DNA of 64,000 nt from contig WWBZ02000002.1 of assembly GCA_011503125.2 (NCBI GenBank), forward strand, positions 868,001-932,000, read 5' to 3'. Both the position numbers and the translations under genes were made by a program. Below, piece after piece: positions 32,134 to 43,400 of this stretch. Source of the DNA: Botryosphaeria dothidea. Lineage: Eukaryota > Ascomycota > Dothideomycetes > Botryosphaeriales > Botryosphaeriaceae. Under the pieces are notes generated by a model that had not been told where the DNA came from, did no database searches, and was given only the letters and a program-made list of their open reading frames with translations. Position 1 is the stretch's first letter; each line of letters starts with the position of its first letter.

Positions 32134-33581
32134 TCATGTTGTATGCATGCATCTCGCGAAGTGCGACACAAGTGAGATTGCTCGAAGATATGTTCGGAGA
32201 GCAACAAAACAAAGATCGTCGCGAAGACTCGATACCACCTGACAGACTACATGAAGCTCACCTCGGCCCGATTTTCCGATTTAATGTATTAGGCATGGGG
32301 CGTTGTTGGTCAAACGTGCTAGGATAGGAAATGTGTGGGTGGTTTGCGCAATGAGGATTTCTTAACAGAATTCGAAGGGACGGGCGGCTCGGTGGGAGAC
32401 ATCCTGTTATTCAGCTATCATTTGGTTTCATGGGCTTTTTCCCCTATTCCCAACACTGCGAAATTCTTCCACTTCTTCTGTCTCTTGTTTTTCTTTTTCA
32501 GCTCTGGCGCTCAAGAAGGCATCGGAGCAAACATCACCACACAACGGAATGAATAGATCGAGGTACCGATCTCCCAAAGGCAAGCAAAGCGACGAGTACG
32601 AAAACGCGCACTCCCCCGCGCGATTCTCCAGTCGTCTTTGCTTCCTTTTTGGTCTTCCCTCGACCACTCAACCGAGGGCTGTAGATACGTAATAGCTCAT
32701 CAACACCTCGAACGGTTTTCCCACCCCGCAATCTTCGTCTCTCTGAGACACCCTCAAACCGTGACGTATGTCGTCGGAATAGGGAACGGGCGGCCGGCCG
32801 GACGAAGCGAACGGACGACGGCGAATAATGGCGCAATACCTGCTCAGGCCAACCCTTTATCACAACGCCTCCTATAGGGGGGAGCGGCGCATGACTTGCA
32901 GTAACGTGAGGAGGCGTCCGGGCGATGGCGTGGCCGTCGCCGCCGCCCTGACTAGGCGACGGACGACGCGGAGTTTCATGCCGTCTTGGAGCAAGTGTCT
33001 CGACTCGTTGGGTGCCCCCGGGTCCTGCAGCCGCCGCCGGGCAACGCATCGATCGCCCTGTGCGGAGCCCCGGAGATCGTGGGAAATAGGCGAAGCCATG
33101 TGTTTCGAGATCCGACGGGGCCTTGACGCAAGGGGTGGCGGGATTGCGGAGGGGTGCTGCTGCAGCTGACGGCTAGGTGACGGAAGTTCCCTTCAAACAA
33201 GACTTCGTAGCTAGTGATAGCATTCGTTCAGACGTAAGTGCATTTTATTTCTGGTGGCAAAGCTATCCAGATGAGTGCTTCGACCACCCATGGATGCAGG
33301 ACCTTGAAAGTGGGCAATACTAGGAAAAGAGATTCAAGCAATTGAAAAGTGAAGAAAGTGTCCAATTCCTATACTTCACGCCGACCAATGGTATCTGTCA
33401 TCGCCTTCCAGCAAAGAACGCCAAACCACCCAAATCCAAGATTGACACATCTCTACTGAGAAACTCAAAAAAAAAAAAGAATCCAACATCGTTGAGGCAT
33501 TAATCAATGCAAGAGAAGTCGTCAGGTTGACGTGACATCTTTGTTCAAACAAAAGACGGCATCAAACGCGGAAGAAGGAAA
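32134..33581. other. Intergenic between convergent genes
   Basis: 1.4 kb between the stops of the Bqt4-like gene and NUF2. It is GC-rich around 32760-33180, with only short frames on both strands and no protein signature. Nothing else is recognised. Confidence 0.45.
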
Positions 33582-35148
33582 TTAGCAGGCGATGGTCTGG
33601 TCCATCTCATCAATATAGAGCTTGATGTGCGATTCGAGGCGCCTGTACTCCTCGCGGGCTTGCTGAACCTCCAGCTCAACGGTTTCTTTCAGGTCAGCCA
33701 TCTGCAGGAAAATATGTGTTAGCTCTACTAGAACACGGCTGGGGAATCTGTGGTCTGGCTCACCTTCTTCTCGGTCTGCTCTATCCTGGCCTTCTTCCTG
33801 TCTATTTCGCGGTTCTTTCCGGTGCGCTCCTCTATCAACGTCTGGTGCACGACCTTCAGCTCCTCCAAACGGATGCGAGCAGCTTCCGACTTGTCTTCCG
33901 CATTCTTGCGCAGCTTCTCCGTACGCGCACTGATATTGGTTAGCTGTTTGGTGAGCAGCTTCTCCTGGCGCTCGACGTCGCGGACATTGTTCGAGCGCTC
34001 GCTCAATGCTTGACGGTGGCGATCAGCTTTCGCTAGCTCTTCCTGCTCTTGCTTGATGTCTTGGGCTAGGTCATTTAGCAGGCGCGTGCAGGCCTCGACA
34101 TCCTGCGCAACGGCCGAGAACGTATCCGTTGATGTCTGCAGCGCGCGGCCGCGACGGTCGAGCGCGTCGATCGTAGCCTTGTCAGCAGCCAGGTTCGCAT
34201 TGAGGTCCTTAAGCGAAGCCTCCAGCACTGCAGGGCTCTGGGTCGTATAAGGCCGCAGCTTCGCGGCTTCTTGTCGCACGTTCATTGTTTGCTCCGTCTT
34301 GGTCTCCAGCAGCTCCTTCAGCCGACGCTGATCTTCCTTGACCATCTCGAGCTTCTCCACGACCTTTTCCTGGCCCATCTTTAGGTCCAGCAAGCGCTGC
34401 TTGAGCTCTTTCTGCCTTTTTTCCTTCGTGGCCATGTGTGTTTCCATTGCCTTGCGGTTCCTCTCGAGTTCCTGTAGGTGGTTCTCCTTGTCTTGATTCT
34501 CATTGTAGAGCTGTTCAATGCGCAGCTTAGTACGCTCGGATTTGTTGAAATGCTCGTCAATGACGCTGGTTTGTGATTCGCGGAAGCGGATGAAGTTGAT
34601 AATATAGGAGAAGATCTTGACGAGGCGCTCTCGTGTGGGCTTGTAGAGATCCTGGAATGTAAAGTCATGGATACCGCACTGTGTCGTAGTCAGCAATCTG
34701 TGGGTCCTTAGCCTGGAGGATTGTTCTGTTTACCTCCATCAACAGTCTCCTCATAATCACGAAGAATCCCATCAGGTCGCGCGTATCCGGTGTGAAGATG
34801 CGATCTGCCAGATCCTCGCCAGCCATGTCATCGGCGGCGGCTTTCATTGCTGGCGCAACAACCTCCCTCGTTGTGTTCATGAGCAGCTCGGCGAACCATT
34901 CGAAGACTTTCTGGATTTGCTGCGGGTTGGGCTTCTGGAGATCGGCGACGCTGAAGTTGATGCCGATGTCGCTGATACATGATGCGATTTCACGATCGGG
35001 CTATTTGCAATGTCAGAATACGCAGAACACATACAATCACAAGAGTGCGCCGTACCAGGGTCATGAAGGAGTCTTCCTCATGTTGCTTGCTGCGGTGGTT
35101 GTTCATGGTGGAGCCACGCGCCATGCTCATGCGTGGATTGTAGTCCAT
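33582..35148 (-). CDS. NUF2: Kinetochore protein Nuf2
   Basis: Four exons: 35056-35148, 34734-35000, 33764-34678 and 33582-33701 (464 aa). The start at 35148 is preferred over the ATG at 35130 because it adds MDYNPR, usual in fungal Nuf2. The N-terminal calponin-homology fold reads PDREIASCISDIGINFSVAD, KPNPQQIQKVFEWFAELLMN, DLMGFFVIMRRLLMECGIHD and FTFQDLYKPTRERLVKIFSY. From about residue 155 to the end it is a long coiled coil. Nuf2 pairs with Ndc80 in the NDC80 complex that attaches kinetochores to spindle microtubules. The last exon encodes only 39 residues (MADLKETVELEV..). Confidence 0.97.
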
Positions 35149-37558
35149 AGCCAGTATATGAAGAAGAATGCGGTGGGTTGGTGGTTCGGAATGCGCAGTA
35201 CTGCGGGGTTGCGTGGGCTTGCTTCAGCTTGGGCGGTGGTTGTGATGATGAGGTTCGCTTGTTTACCTTTCGCCTAAAGCAATGAGAACACTGGCCGGCC
35301 GACCGACGGGTCGCGCGCCAAGTCCGATCACGTGGGCAACGGCACCGAACTGGACGGCCACAGCCGATCTGCAGAGCAGACTGCAGCCGAACATTCTGGT
35401 GCTCAATCGCGCGATGCCGGCCGGCAACTGAGTAGATAGCCACGTCGTGCTGCGTGCGCTATGCCGTTGAGAGCACTGATCAGCCTACCATTGGATTCCC
35501 AATTGCTTTCTCAAGACGTGCTGCCGTTGAGTTCTGCCGTTGAACAGAGGTAACCTTCCCTGGAGTGAAGAGTCATGTACGGCCGAGTTCAAGGTTCAAG
35601 CTGGAAACAAACTGCAGCCCAACCGGTCGCGCGCATGTATGTCTGAACGTTGTTGCTTGGCGACATTGGAAAGGTGAGTTTAATTGCAGTTTCGTTGTCG
35701 GAGGCCGTTTGCTTCTTCGTTCCAGCCAACGCCTCCCAGCCCAGCGCACAAAAATGCGATTTCGCAATGCTGCGCAGGCGGATATATGCATCAGACGGGA
35801 AGTTGCCGGCCGGTGTCACATTGGCGGTGTATTGAAGGAAATGGCCGTCTGCGCGCGTCACTGGCTGCGTGTGCGTGGCCAGCGCATGTTCCTCTTCGTT
35901 GCGACCTGCGATCGGACGAGTCAGAGCCGCCAGCGTTTCCCTCCGCACGAGGGTCCAGAAAGCTCGGTCTGCAGAGACGGAGGTGTGCCAGAATCGAGCG
36001 CGACTGCAGTGACAGGCGATGGGTACCCTCGCAGAGGTCTGAGTGTTGTCACTGGCGGCGCCCACCACCGTTGCGAGCGCCGTTGGTCGGGGCCGCGAGC
36101 TGCCCCGCGACGGACGCTTAGCGTTCGCACATTTCGTCACTGCCAGACCCTGGCACGCTCATGCGGAGAGAGAGGCTTCTTCGCATTGCCACTCTGGGCG
36201 CCGGCGGGCGCTATCTGCGCCAGCAACGGGCAGGAGGATTGTGATGGCGGACGACGGGGCTTGAAGCGCCAGCTCACGCTCCAAGCCAATGCTCGGGCCG
36301 GACGATATGGATTGTATGCATGCATGCTCCCGCCTGCCGCGCGGGCCCAGCCTCGCAAAAACCCGCGCACCGCGATCCAGGGGTATCGTTCAGGGACGCC
36401 TGAGGGCTGGAGTCGCTCTCATACAAATAGTGGGGCCGCGACAAGATTTGCTGCTCCTTCCTGGGCGGTCCGGGCCTCGACAAGGCTCAATCCAGTCTGA
36501 TTGGCGGCAGGGGGCCAACGCTCTCTGCCACGGTTCCTGGCCTGTAACCTTGACCGGGGTGCCTGAAGGAGGCATGAGGTCGCACAGCACGAGACTGTGC
36601 CGTGGCTGCTCAGGCACGGCGCTGCTCGCCACCCAGCACGACAGTCGAGGCACGAGACGACGAAGGTTGCGCTCACCTCGTACCCGGCTCCGCGCCTGGC
36701 GGTGGTGGCGCGCCGGCCGTCCGTCCTAGGCCTCGCGCTGGGCTTGCGGCTTCTGCACGCGCGGATGCAGATACGACCAGTGACGACGACAGGCGCAGGC
36801 GCAGGCGCAGGCGGCCTCACGATCGCCGCGGATAACAATGCGCTTGCAACGGGCGTAGACCTAGGTACTGTGCGCAGCAACAGTGCACGTCGGAGCAGGT
36901 GTGTGATGAAGGGAGGTCCTTGGGCCCTGGCAGCATCCGCTCAGCCAAATCGGCCTGCCGCTCCACTGCGCTGCCAATGGCCACGCGCGCCCGTCAGCAG
37001 AACAGCCCGGCATCTGGAGCCCGCAGCAGGTTCTCTGGCCACTGCCAGTGGGGCCGCTGCTGGTGCGCCACGGCAGCGATCATAGCTCCTTCGTAGGCCG
37101 GGAATCTCAGCGCGCAACCTGGCCCGCCGCTTACCTCTCTGTCGAGCCGGCTATTCTTGTTTTTGCCCTTGGGCCCTTGCAGTGTGACTGTTCTGTATTT
37201 CTCGCCTGTCGCCGGCGCCCTTGCTTTGCGACATCTCAACATGCGTGCTCTCGCATAGCGCTCTCTTCCTACAAATCCACTGTCGCCACATACGCAACCT
37301 CCACGCTCGTTCGCACGCCCGCGCCCGCTGCACTCCACTCACCACCCTCCCGTCTGGCTTGCGGACACCAGCTCGCGCCGTCACATGAGCCGCCTCCGCG
37401 CGCCATGATCTAGAGTGCGCCACTCCGCCAGCACCCAATTTCCGCCCACCGCGCTCCCCTGCTAGACAAAACACCTGCGCTCGCCTTGACGCCTGAAGTC
37501 CGCGCATGCTTCGACCTCCTCTCGCTCCGGGATCGCCGCGCCCCCAGCGACCATCGCC
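35149..37558. other. 2.4-kb GC-rich intergenic region
   Basis: It lies between the divergent starts of NUF2 and the large disordered-protein gene. Many short frames overlap on both strands (the longest, 35565-36500 +, is 311 codons), but none shows a domain or intron pattern, and their composition (Arg, Ala, Gly, Pro, Cys) is what GC-rich non-coding DNA gives. A short GGCGCA repeat occurs near 36790-36815. The 3' part is C- and T-rich and is probably promoter or 5' UTR. Confidence 0.45.
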
Positions 37559-40177
37559 ATGCCCGTCTGGCCCTTCGGCAGGCGGAAGGGGCGCCGGTCC
37601 AGGCTTAACCCCGACGGCCCTGTGCCCGTGGCTGAAGGGAAGAGGCCTGTAAGTCCATACGCGCCCGGCCCAATGACAACGGACCCCCATGATCCCGCAC
37701 GACGCCCGAGCAGGAGATCCAGGCGACGGGCCAAAAGGAGGGCTTCCGCAGACAGTGGCAGTGCGTCACGGACGAGGAATAAGGAGAAGGCAACTGCCGC
37801 CCCGTCGCGCATTGAGTCGAACTCTGAGCAACGCCCAATGGCTTCGAGCAGTCGCGACGACATTACTGCTCTACCTGTAACGCATGCTCTCCGTACCAGC
37901 CCTCACCTCCGACCCGCCCATCGCGACAACGCCGATATACCTTACACCTTCCACCCAAATGCTCACATGCATGAGGGCTCACACGCAAGCCTCCAGCCTT
38001 CGGGCAGTCAACGAGGCAAGCTCCAGAAGCGAGGCTCCAAGGACGGCCCGCCGAGGAGAAAGTCAACCAAGAAACGCAAGGACGACCACGTCCGCGAGGA
38101 GGAAATCCGAGCTATGAGCGCCCCCATCGCCATCAAGCGGCCCGCACCCCAGTCCGGCAACATGATGCGCCGGGACAGCAAGAAGATTCGCAGAGGCTTC
38201 AGCCGGCATTTCGATCACAGGCCAAATTCCGATGTATCGCTACCCATGGCAGACTCTATTCAGTCGTCCATGTCGGGTGGTTCGGAACTGCTGTCGACGT
38301 CGTACAGGGTCAGCTCACTCGACATCTTTGCGCCCCGACCCACCATCCGGTACTCCAGCAGCCCTCCTATCTACAACTGGCAATACCATGCCGCCGAACG
38401 CTCGAACAATGGCTCTCGGGCCAACTCCCAACGTCGACGGTCGCCCATCAGCAAGGAGACTTTGAAGGAAAGCAAGACAATAGACGATTTGGCAGATGAT
38501 ATGGATGCAGGAACCTTAAGAGAATTGATGGAAAGAGATGAACGTAGAAGAGAAAGGAAAAGGAAGTCTGATGAGGAGCGCCTGCGCCGGAAGCTCGAGA
38601 AGAAGGCAGAGAAGCAGCGCCAGAAAGAAGCGAGGAGGGAACAGGAAGCTGCTGCGAGAGCCGATGCCGAGTTCGACGCTGCATTGGGACTTGGTATTGA
38701 GGACCGAAGATCGACAACAGCTGAATCCGCCAGAGCAGATTCTCGCGATGGCTACACCCCAAGGCTCGATACCACAACCGCGATCCCACCGCCGACGCCT
38801 GCCGAGACTACCTCGTCGCCTGTCAAAACGCCGGTCGAAGACCCAGTCGTCGGGACCGCCCAAGCGGTCCGGTACTCTCATGCCTCTCAGCAGGCTCTTT
38901 CGCCCCCAACCTCGCCACTGCACCAGCATGCTCGAGGTCCCTCCAACGTGTCCGATCTTCCAGAACTTACACAAGAAGTTACGCCCTCTGCGGTTCAACC
39001 ATCCACCATTAGCCGGAACTCGTCACTCAGCCGGAGAAGAAGTTCTGACGTCAGCAAGCGTGGTGGTTGGTGGTCTACATTCAAACGCCGCCCTTCAGCT
39101 CTGCTCAAGAGGAGGTCGGCTGACCGGACTACGGATGTCACTGCGCCTTCGGAGATTTCTTTCTCCAACACGTCAAGGGAATCCATGGGTAGGCAGGCAT
39201 TGCCTCCGCACCTCGTCCAGCAACCTGTTCGTAAGAGATCTGGTACTCCCGTCCGCACAATGTCCAAGTTCCGGGAGGATCTTCCCGAAAGGATGCCGCT
39301 GTCGCCTCCTGACTCGAGAGTTCAATCTCCCGAAGTTTCTTCTGGCAAAGCCCTTGCTGCTCGCAGAGGTTTTGTTGAGACGCCAGATCCCCACGATGAT
39401 CTTGACGCTCCCACATCCCGCGAGGATGCTGCCGGCAAGATCCGGACCGACTCACCTGTTAGTCCTGTTGGCAGGAACTCGGCGCTTATGTCTACCTCTT
39501 TGGCTTCGGTTGACTCGGAAGGCTCGTGGCTATCCGGTAAGCCGGTTAAGCGTGGCTCAAGGGCTATGCGTAGCAGCTACGGTTCATCCTTCAGAAAGCC
39601 AAGAGAAGAGTGGAACGCATCCTACGAGGAGCTCGGCATTCCCGATGACGAGTACTTCCGCAGACTTACACCGGGTCCTGAGGAATCGACGAACGCAAAT
39701 CACCACGAGATCCAGCGCAAGGCTAGCAGCGTCGCCCTTGCAGCTAATGCCGATGCTGGTGCCGAAGATTACGACGAGGATGATGATGAGCCCAGTCCTG
39801 AGGAGAAACTCGTCCACAATTCGATCGTCCGCAAGCCTACCGTTGTCCACCGCCAATCGCGTGCCAAATCGCAAGAAGGTCTTCTTAGCTTCTTCCCCGA
39901 TGAAGCAGCAGATACTTCCGCTGGTGGCGAAGCGATGGAAGGCGTCGTTCCCGGAACCCCTGTCAAGGACGATTCTGAGAGCCCAGCAAGCTTTGAGAAC
40001 AGCCCCGAGAGTCCAGAGGTCACAGTGCACCGTGCATCAAGCGTTAACCTCAAGAATCACGTCCGCCAATTCAGCGGAAGCAGCGCGAAACTACTTGACA
40101 TCAGATCGAGTCGCAGCTCCGTTGATGCGAAGAGAGCGAGTGCGGTCTCACAAGCCTCCCCTGATCCGCAGTCGTAA
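37559..40177 (+). CDS. Large disordered Ser/Arg-rich protein, unknown function
   Basis: Single exon of 872 codons. I do not recognise a family with known function. The N-terminus is strongly basic (MPVWPFGRRKGRRSRLN). A segment rich in Lys/Arg follows, then SLDIFAPRPTIRYSSSPPIY near residue 255, a charged coiled coil at about residues 318-380 (ERDERRRERKRKSDEERLRR..), and long Ser/Pro/Thr-rich regions with many RxxS sites. Near residue 690 is EELGIPDDEYFRRLTPGPEE, the most protein-like part of the C-terminal half. The end is acidic and Ser-rich. The layout suggests a cytosolic or nuclear scaffold regulated by phosphorylation; that is inference. A second frame is open for 552 codons inside it (38538-40196). 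Confidence 0.8.
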   Translation: MPVWPFGRRKGRRSRLNPDGPVPVAEGKRPVSPYAPGPMTTDPHDPARRPSRRSRRRAKRRASADSGSASRTRNKEKATAAPSRIESNSEQRPMASSSRDDITALPVTHALRTSPHLRPAHRDNADIPYTFHPNAHMHEGSHASLQPSGSQRGKLQKRGSKDGPPRRKSTKKRKDDHVREEEIRAMSAPIAIKRPAPQSGNMMRRDSKKIRRGFSRHFDHRPNSDVSLPMADSIQSSMSGGSELLSTSYRVSSLDIFAPRPTIRYSSSPPIYNWQYHAAERSNNGSRANSQRRRSPISKETLKESKTIDDLADDMDAGTLRELMERDERRRERKRKSDEERLRRKLEKKAEKQRQKEARREQEAAARADAEFDAALGLGIEDRRSTTAESARADSRDGYTPRLDTTTAIPPPTPAETTSSPVKTPVEDPVVGTAQAVRYSHASQQALSPPTSPLHQHARGPSNVSDLPELTQEVTPSAVQPSTISRNSSLSRRRSSDVSKRGGWWSTFKRRPSALLKRRSADRTTDVTAPSEISFSNTSRESMGRQALPPHLVQQPVRKRSGTPVRTMSKFREDLPERMPLSPPDSRVQSPEVSSGKALAARRGFVETPDPHDDLDAPTSREDAAGKIRTDSPVSPVGRNSALMSTSLASVDSEGSWLSGKPVKRGSRAMRSSYGSSFRKPREEWNASYEELGIPDDEYFRRLTPGPEESTNANHHEIQRKASSVALAANADAGAEDYDEDDDEPSPEEKLVHNSIVRKPTVVHRQSRAKSQEGLLSFFPDEAADTSAGGEAMEGVVPGTPVKDDSESPASFENSPESPEVTVHRASSVNLKNHVRQFSGSSAKLLDIRSSRSSVDAKRASAVSQASPDPQS

Positions 40178-42732
40178 GACCTACAGTTGTAGGTAGTGTC
40201 TAAGAGTTGGATAATTGCGTCGAGGTAGAGGGTTGGTGAAGCCAGACATGTCCTTCATTTACCATTTCCTTTTTTTTATGGTTGCTATTAGCTGCTACCT
40301 CAGGACTGACCCCTCAGACGCTCATTAACCTTTCCTTATCAGTGTGTGTCTCTCTCTCACAAATCTCCCAACCCGAACTAAAAGGCGCAAAAAAAAAAAC
40401 AGTCCTGTCTGGCTGTTCCAACACCTTTCCCGGGCGAAATACTCCTAATTGGCATCTACACTATCACTATTTTTCTATCGACTCGACACGAGGACTTCGT
40501 GTGATGGTCACCTGTTTTCAGGCTTCACGGTTGCTGTTTGGGTCAATATGGTTGGACATTTGGTAACATCCATAAGGACTTCTTTATACTGGTCCCTCTC
40601 AGATTGTCCCCAATTGATTTGGTTTCTTTTTTTATTGTTATTTCTTTTGACGTTTAAGCGAAGGGATTTGGAGGCATTGCTTTTTTTTCATGAGCGGCTC
40701 TGTCATCACTCTCAGCCGGTCTCTGAGCGAGCAAGTGACTGTGCATATTGCATGCCCGCTGCTGCTGGCTGGCCGTTCACCACGTCATTCGTTGACATGA
40801 AAGCGCTTCTCCTTTGTTACGTCCTCGTAAAGGGGCTGTAGGAGTATCATGGTGCTATTGCTCTGCTTTTTAGCGGGTTACTAGACGGCAAGGGAGCTGT
40901 AGCGTTTTGGTTTTGGTTTTCCCCCCGCGATGGGCTGATCTGGGGCTACTCTGTTTCAGGCACTTTGGAAGGAGTTCATACATTTGGGAGGCCAAGATTG
41001 GAGGCATGGGATTGCGGAATTTTCGTTTTGGTTTTGCTTGAGGATACCTCTGTTGCAAATATTGTTGCACACAATTTGTAGTCGTAGTCGTAGTACCCCC
41101 TTTCACCCCGTTTCCCCCAAGACCTTTACCCCACTACCTAGTTTTCCGACGTTTTCTGGACGAAAAATGCTACGGCTGAAACCATTTTCCGCTCATCACA
41201 TTGGACGTGCTCTAGACCTTGACGACGGGAAACCATCCCGGTGCCTCTGACGTTGTCTCACGCTATCAGGTATCTAATAACGTATCCTTCCCTGTAGTGG
41301 AGCAAGATGTGGTCCCTGAAAGTTATATTAGGCGAGGATTATTCCGCGGTGCTACTAGGAACCTTGGCTAGGGTTTTCTTCTCACCAGGCATCAGGCAGC
41401 CATAATGAGACGACGACAGTGACGTTTGAGAGGCTTTAACCGACCGTTTTATGGTGAGGTTTGAAACACTCCGGTACGCTTCAAGTAGATAACTCTTAAA
41501 CAAGAACGGTCATCGAGAGTCGAGAACGTCAATGACAACGCCATTCGACTCATATCGCGGGGAGACAGCTTTAAATCGTTAGGGCACGTTTCTATTTTGC
41601 AATCGGCTCATTCGGCCGTGTAGACAACCAGGAAGATGCCTCGAGGAGCCGCCATCAGGCTCTCCGCACCCGCCGAACCGGTCGGTGGAATGCGGCCTCG
41701 GCATTCGCGGCGCCTTTGAACGTTGAACCCGCCGAAGTATGTACACGCAAGTGCCTACACGACGACGGGACAGTTGTCCGAAGTAGTTCGTGTCCTAAAG
41801 GCGCACATCTCCAAGAATGCCGATCGCGCCGAGTGCCGCATACGGCGATGTCGGTAGGCAGGCACTTCTTGGTTTAATCATCACACGTGGGCAGACGCCG
41901 TCCTCGGAATGCGAAGTCAGCACGGCGGTGATTTCATGTGTGCTTACAGAGAGAGAGTTCTAGAGGTCAGATTGAGTGAGGCGCTGCTTCGCCGCATTAT
42001 CTGCAGCTCAGTATTCGTCAGGAATGGCGGGGCACCCACGCTGTCGCCTACAGCCTGCCCGCTGAGACATTACGTCTGCGGCGGCTCGCGGCACCGCGGC
42101 GAACGCAGATGGTCTCGCGCAAGGCAGGTGCGAGCGGGGTGCACGAGCAGCGACATGCAGGCGGGCGCATTGGGGCAGCATGGGGCATTCTGATGGTGTT
42201 GGGGCAACTGGCGGCGCAGCTGCTGGAGCGCCGCCAAAGCGTGTACCGTAAGCACCGGAAGAAGGCAGCGTCACTGTCGGAATCACGTCATGAGTGAGGG
42301 GCGGCTGTCGGTCTGGCTCGCTGGCCGCCGGTGGCTTTGAAATACACCTGCGCCCGAGCATTGTCCATCACCACCACCAGCGCGCTGCCATCCTCTGCGA
42401 CACCTGCCATCTCCGAGCTTCATCCCTCACCCAGCAGCCTGTGAGTACCGCCCGCTCCCCTTTGCACACTGCCCTGCCCTGCCCGCTGCACCGGTCCGCC
42501 GTGGGCATCCGCTGCGTGCGCTGCGTCGCCCCTCGCAGCCCGCGCAGTGCCCCTCACTGCCCGGCGCGGCGGCGAAATTTCACGCCCACACCTCGTCCAT
42601 GACGCTCGACCTTCCCGCTGAACAATCCGCATTCCACCCCATCCAGCATCTTCCAAAACACGAATTTCTCACCCTCTTTCTTTGTGTATATACGTCACCT
42701 ATATAACCGCTCGAGTCGCCCTCCTCTCGCTC
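40178..42732. other. Intergenic region upstream of thioredoxin gene
   Basis: 2.5 kb without a supported gene. It contains T-rich and A-rich runs at 40268-40277, 40389-40399 and 40628-40692, suited to a 3' UTR and terminator. GC-rich DNA with short frames lies at 41600-42600. CT-rich DNA with a TATA-like TGTATATACG near 42683 lies just before the thioredoxin start. Confidence 0.45.
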
Positions 42733-43400
42733 ATGTCTTTCACTGCAACCACTTTCCGAAGGTCTTTGCTCACAGCCGCGCCGCGCTTGCGTGCTCCAGT
42801 AGCCACCGCTTCCCGTGCATCTTCGCCGCTCTTCCACACCACCCGCATCCAACCGACTCTCCGGTCCACGAGACTCTTCTCCGCTACCACCAAGATGCCT
42901 GGCGTGCACAACCTCTCTACGTACGCCTCGCCCCCAACATCCCCCACTCTCCCATCGGTCCGTTCGCCGGCCCAATGCCTCGGATGTGACGTACATGTGC
43001 AACTTTGAGCCGCAGCTAATGGAGGTTTGCCTTACAGCAAGGCCGACTGGGACTCCGCCCTGAAGGAGCCTGAGCTCGTCGTCCTCGACTGCTTCGCGAC
43101 GTGGTGCGGTCCCTGCAAGGTCATCGCCCCCCAGGTCGTCAAGTGAGTATCCCCGCCACTCCTTTATCACCGAATCCTGCCATACTAAGACACGTCTCTC
43201 CCAGGTTCTCCGAGGCCTACTCCAACGCCAAGTTCTACAAGCTCGACGTCGACGAGGTCCCCGACGTCGCCCAGGAGCTCGGCATCCGTGCCATGCCCAC
43301 CTTCCTGCTCTTCAAGGGCGGCGAGAAGGTCGGTGAGGTCGTCGGCGCCAACCCCAAGGCCCTTGAGGCTGCCATCAAGCAGCACCTCGGCGAGGCTTAA
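42733..43400 (+). CDS. Thioredoxin, probably mitochondrial with internal cytosolic start
   Basis: Three exons: 42733-42920, 43038-43142 and 43205-43400 (162 aa). Residues 1-54 are Ser/Thr/Ala/Arg-rich with almost no acids, typical of a mitochondrial presequence. The thioredoxin core begins at Met55 ([20 protein letters not shown]) and has the active site WCGPC at 85-89, then [30 protein letters not shown] with the cis-proline, and the usual C-terminal helix. It reduces protein disulfides using thioredoxin reductase. The ATG for Met55 (42895) would yield a normal 108-aa cytosolic thioredoxin, so one gene may serve two compartments. Both introns are in phase. Confidence 0.96.

Noticed and set aside
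35565..36500. 311-codon frame upstream of the disordered-protein gene
   Set aside because: Arg/Cys/Ala-rich composition, overlapped by equally long frames on the other strand, and no domain or splice pattern.
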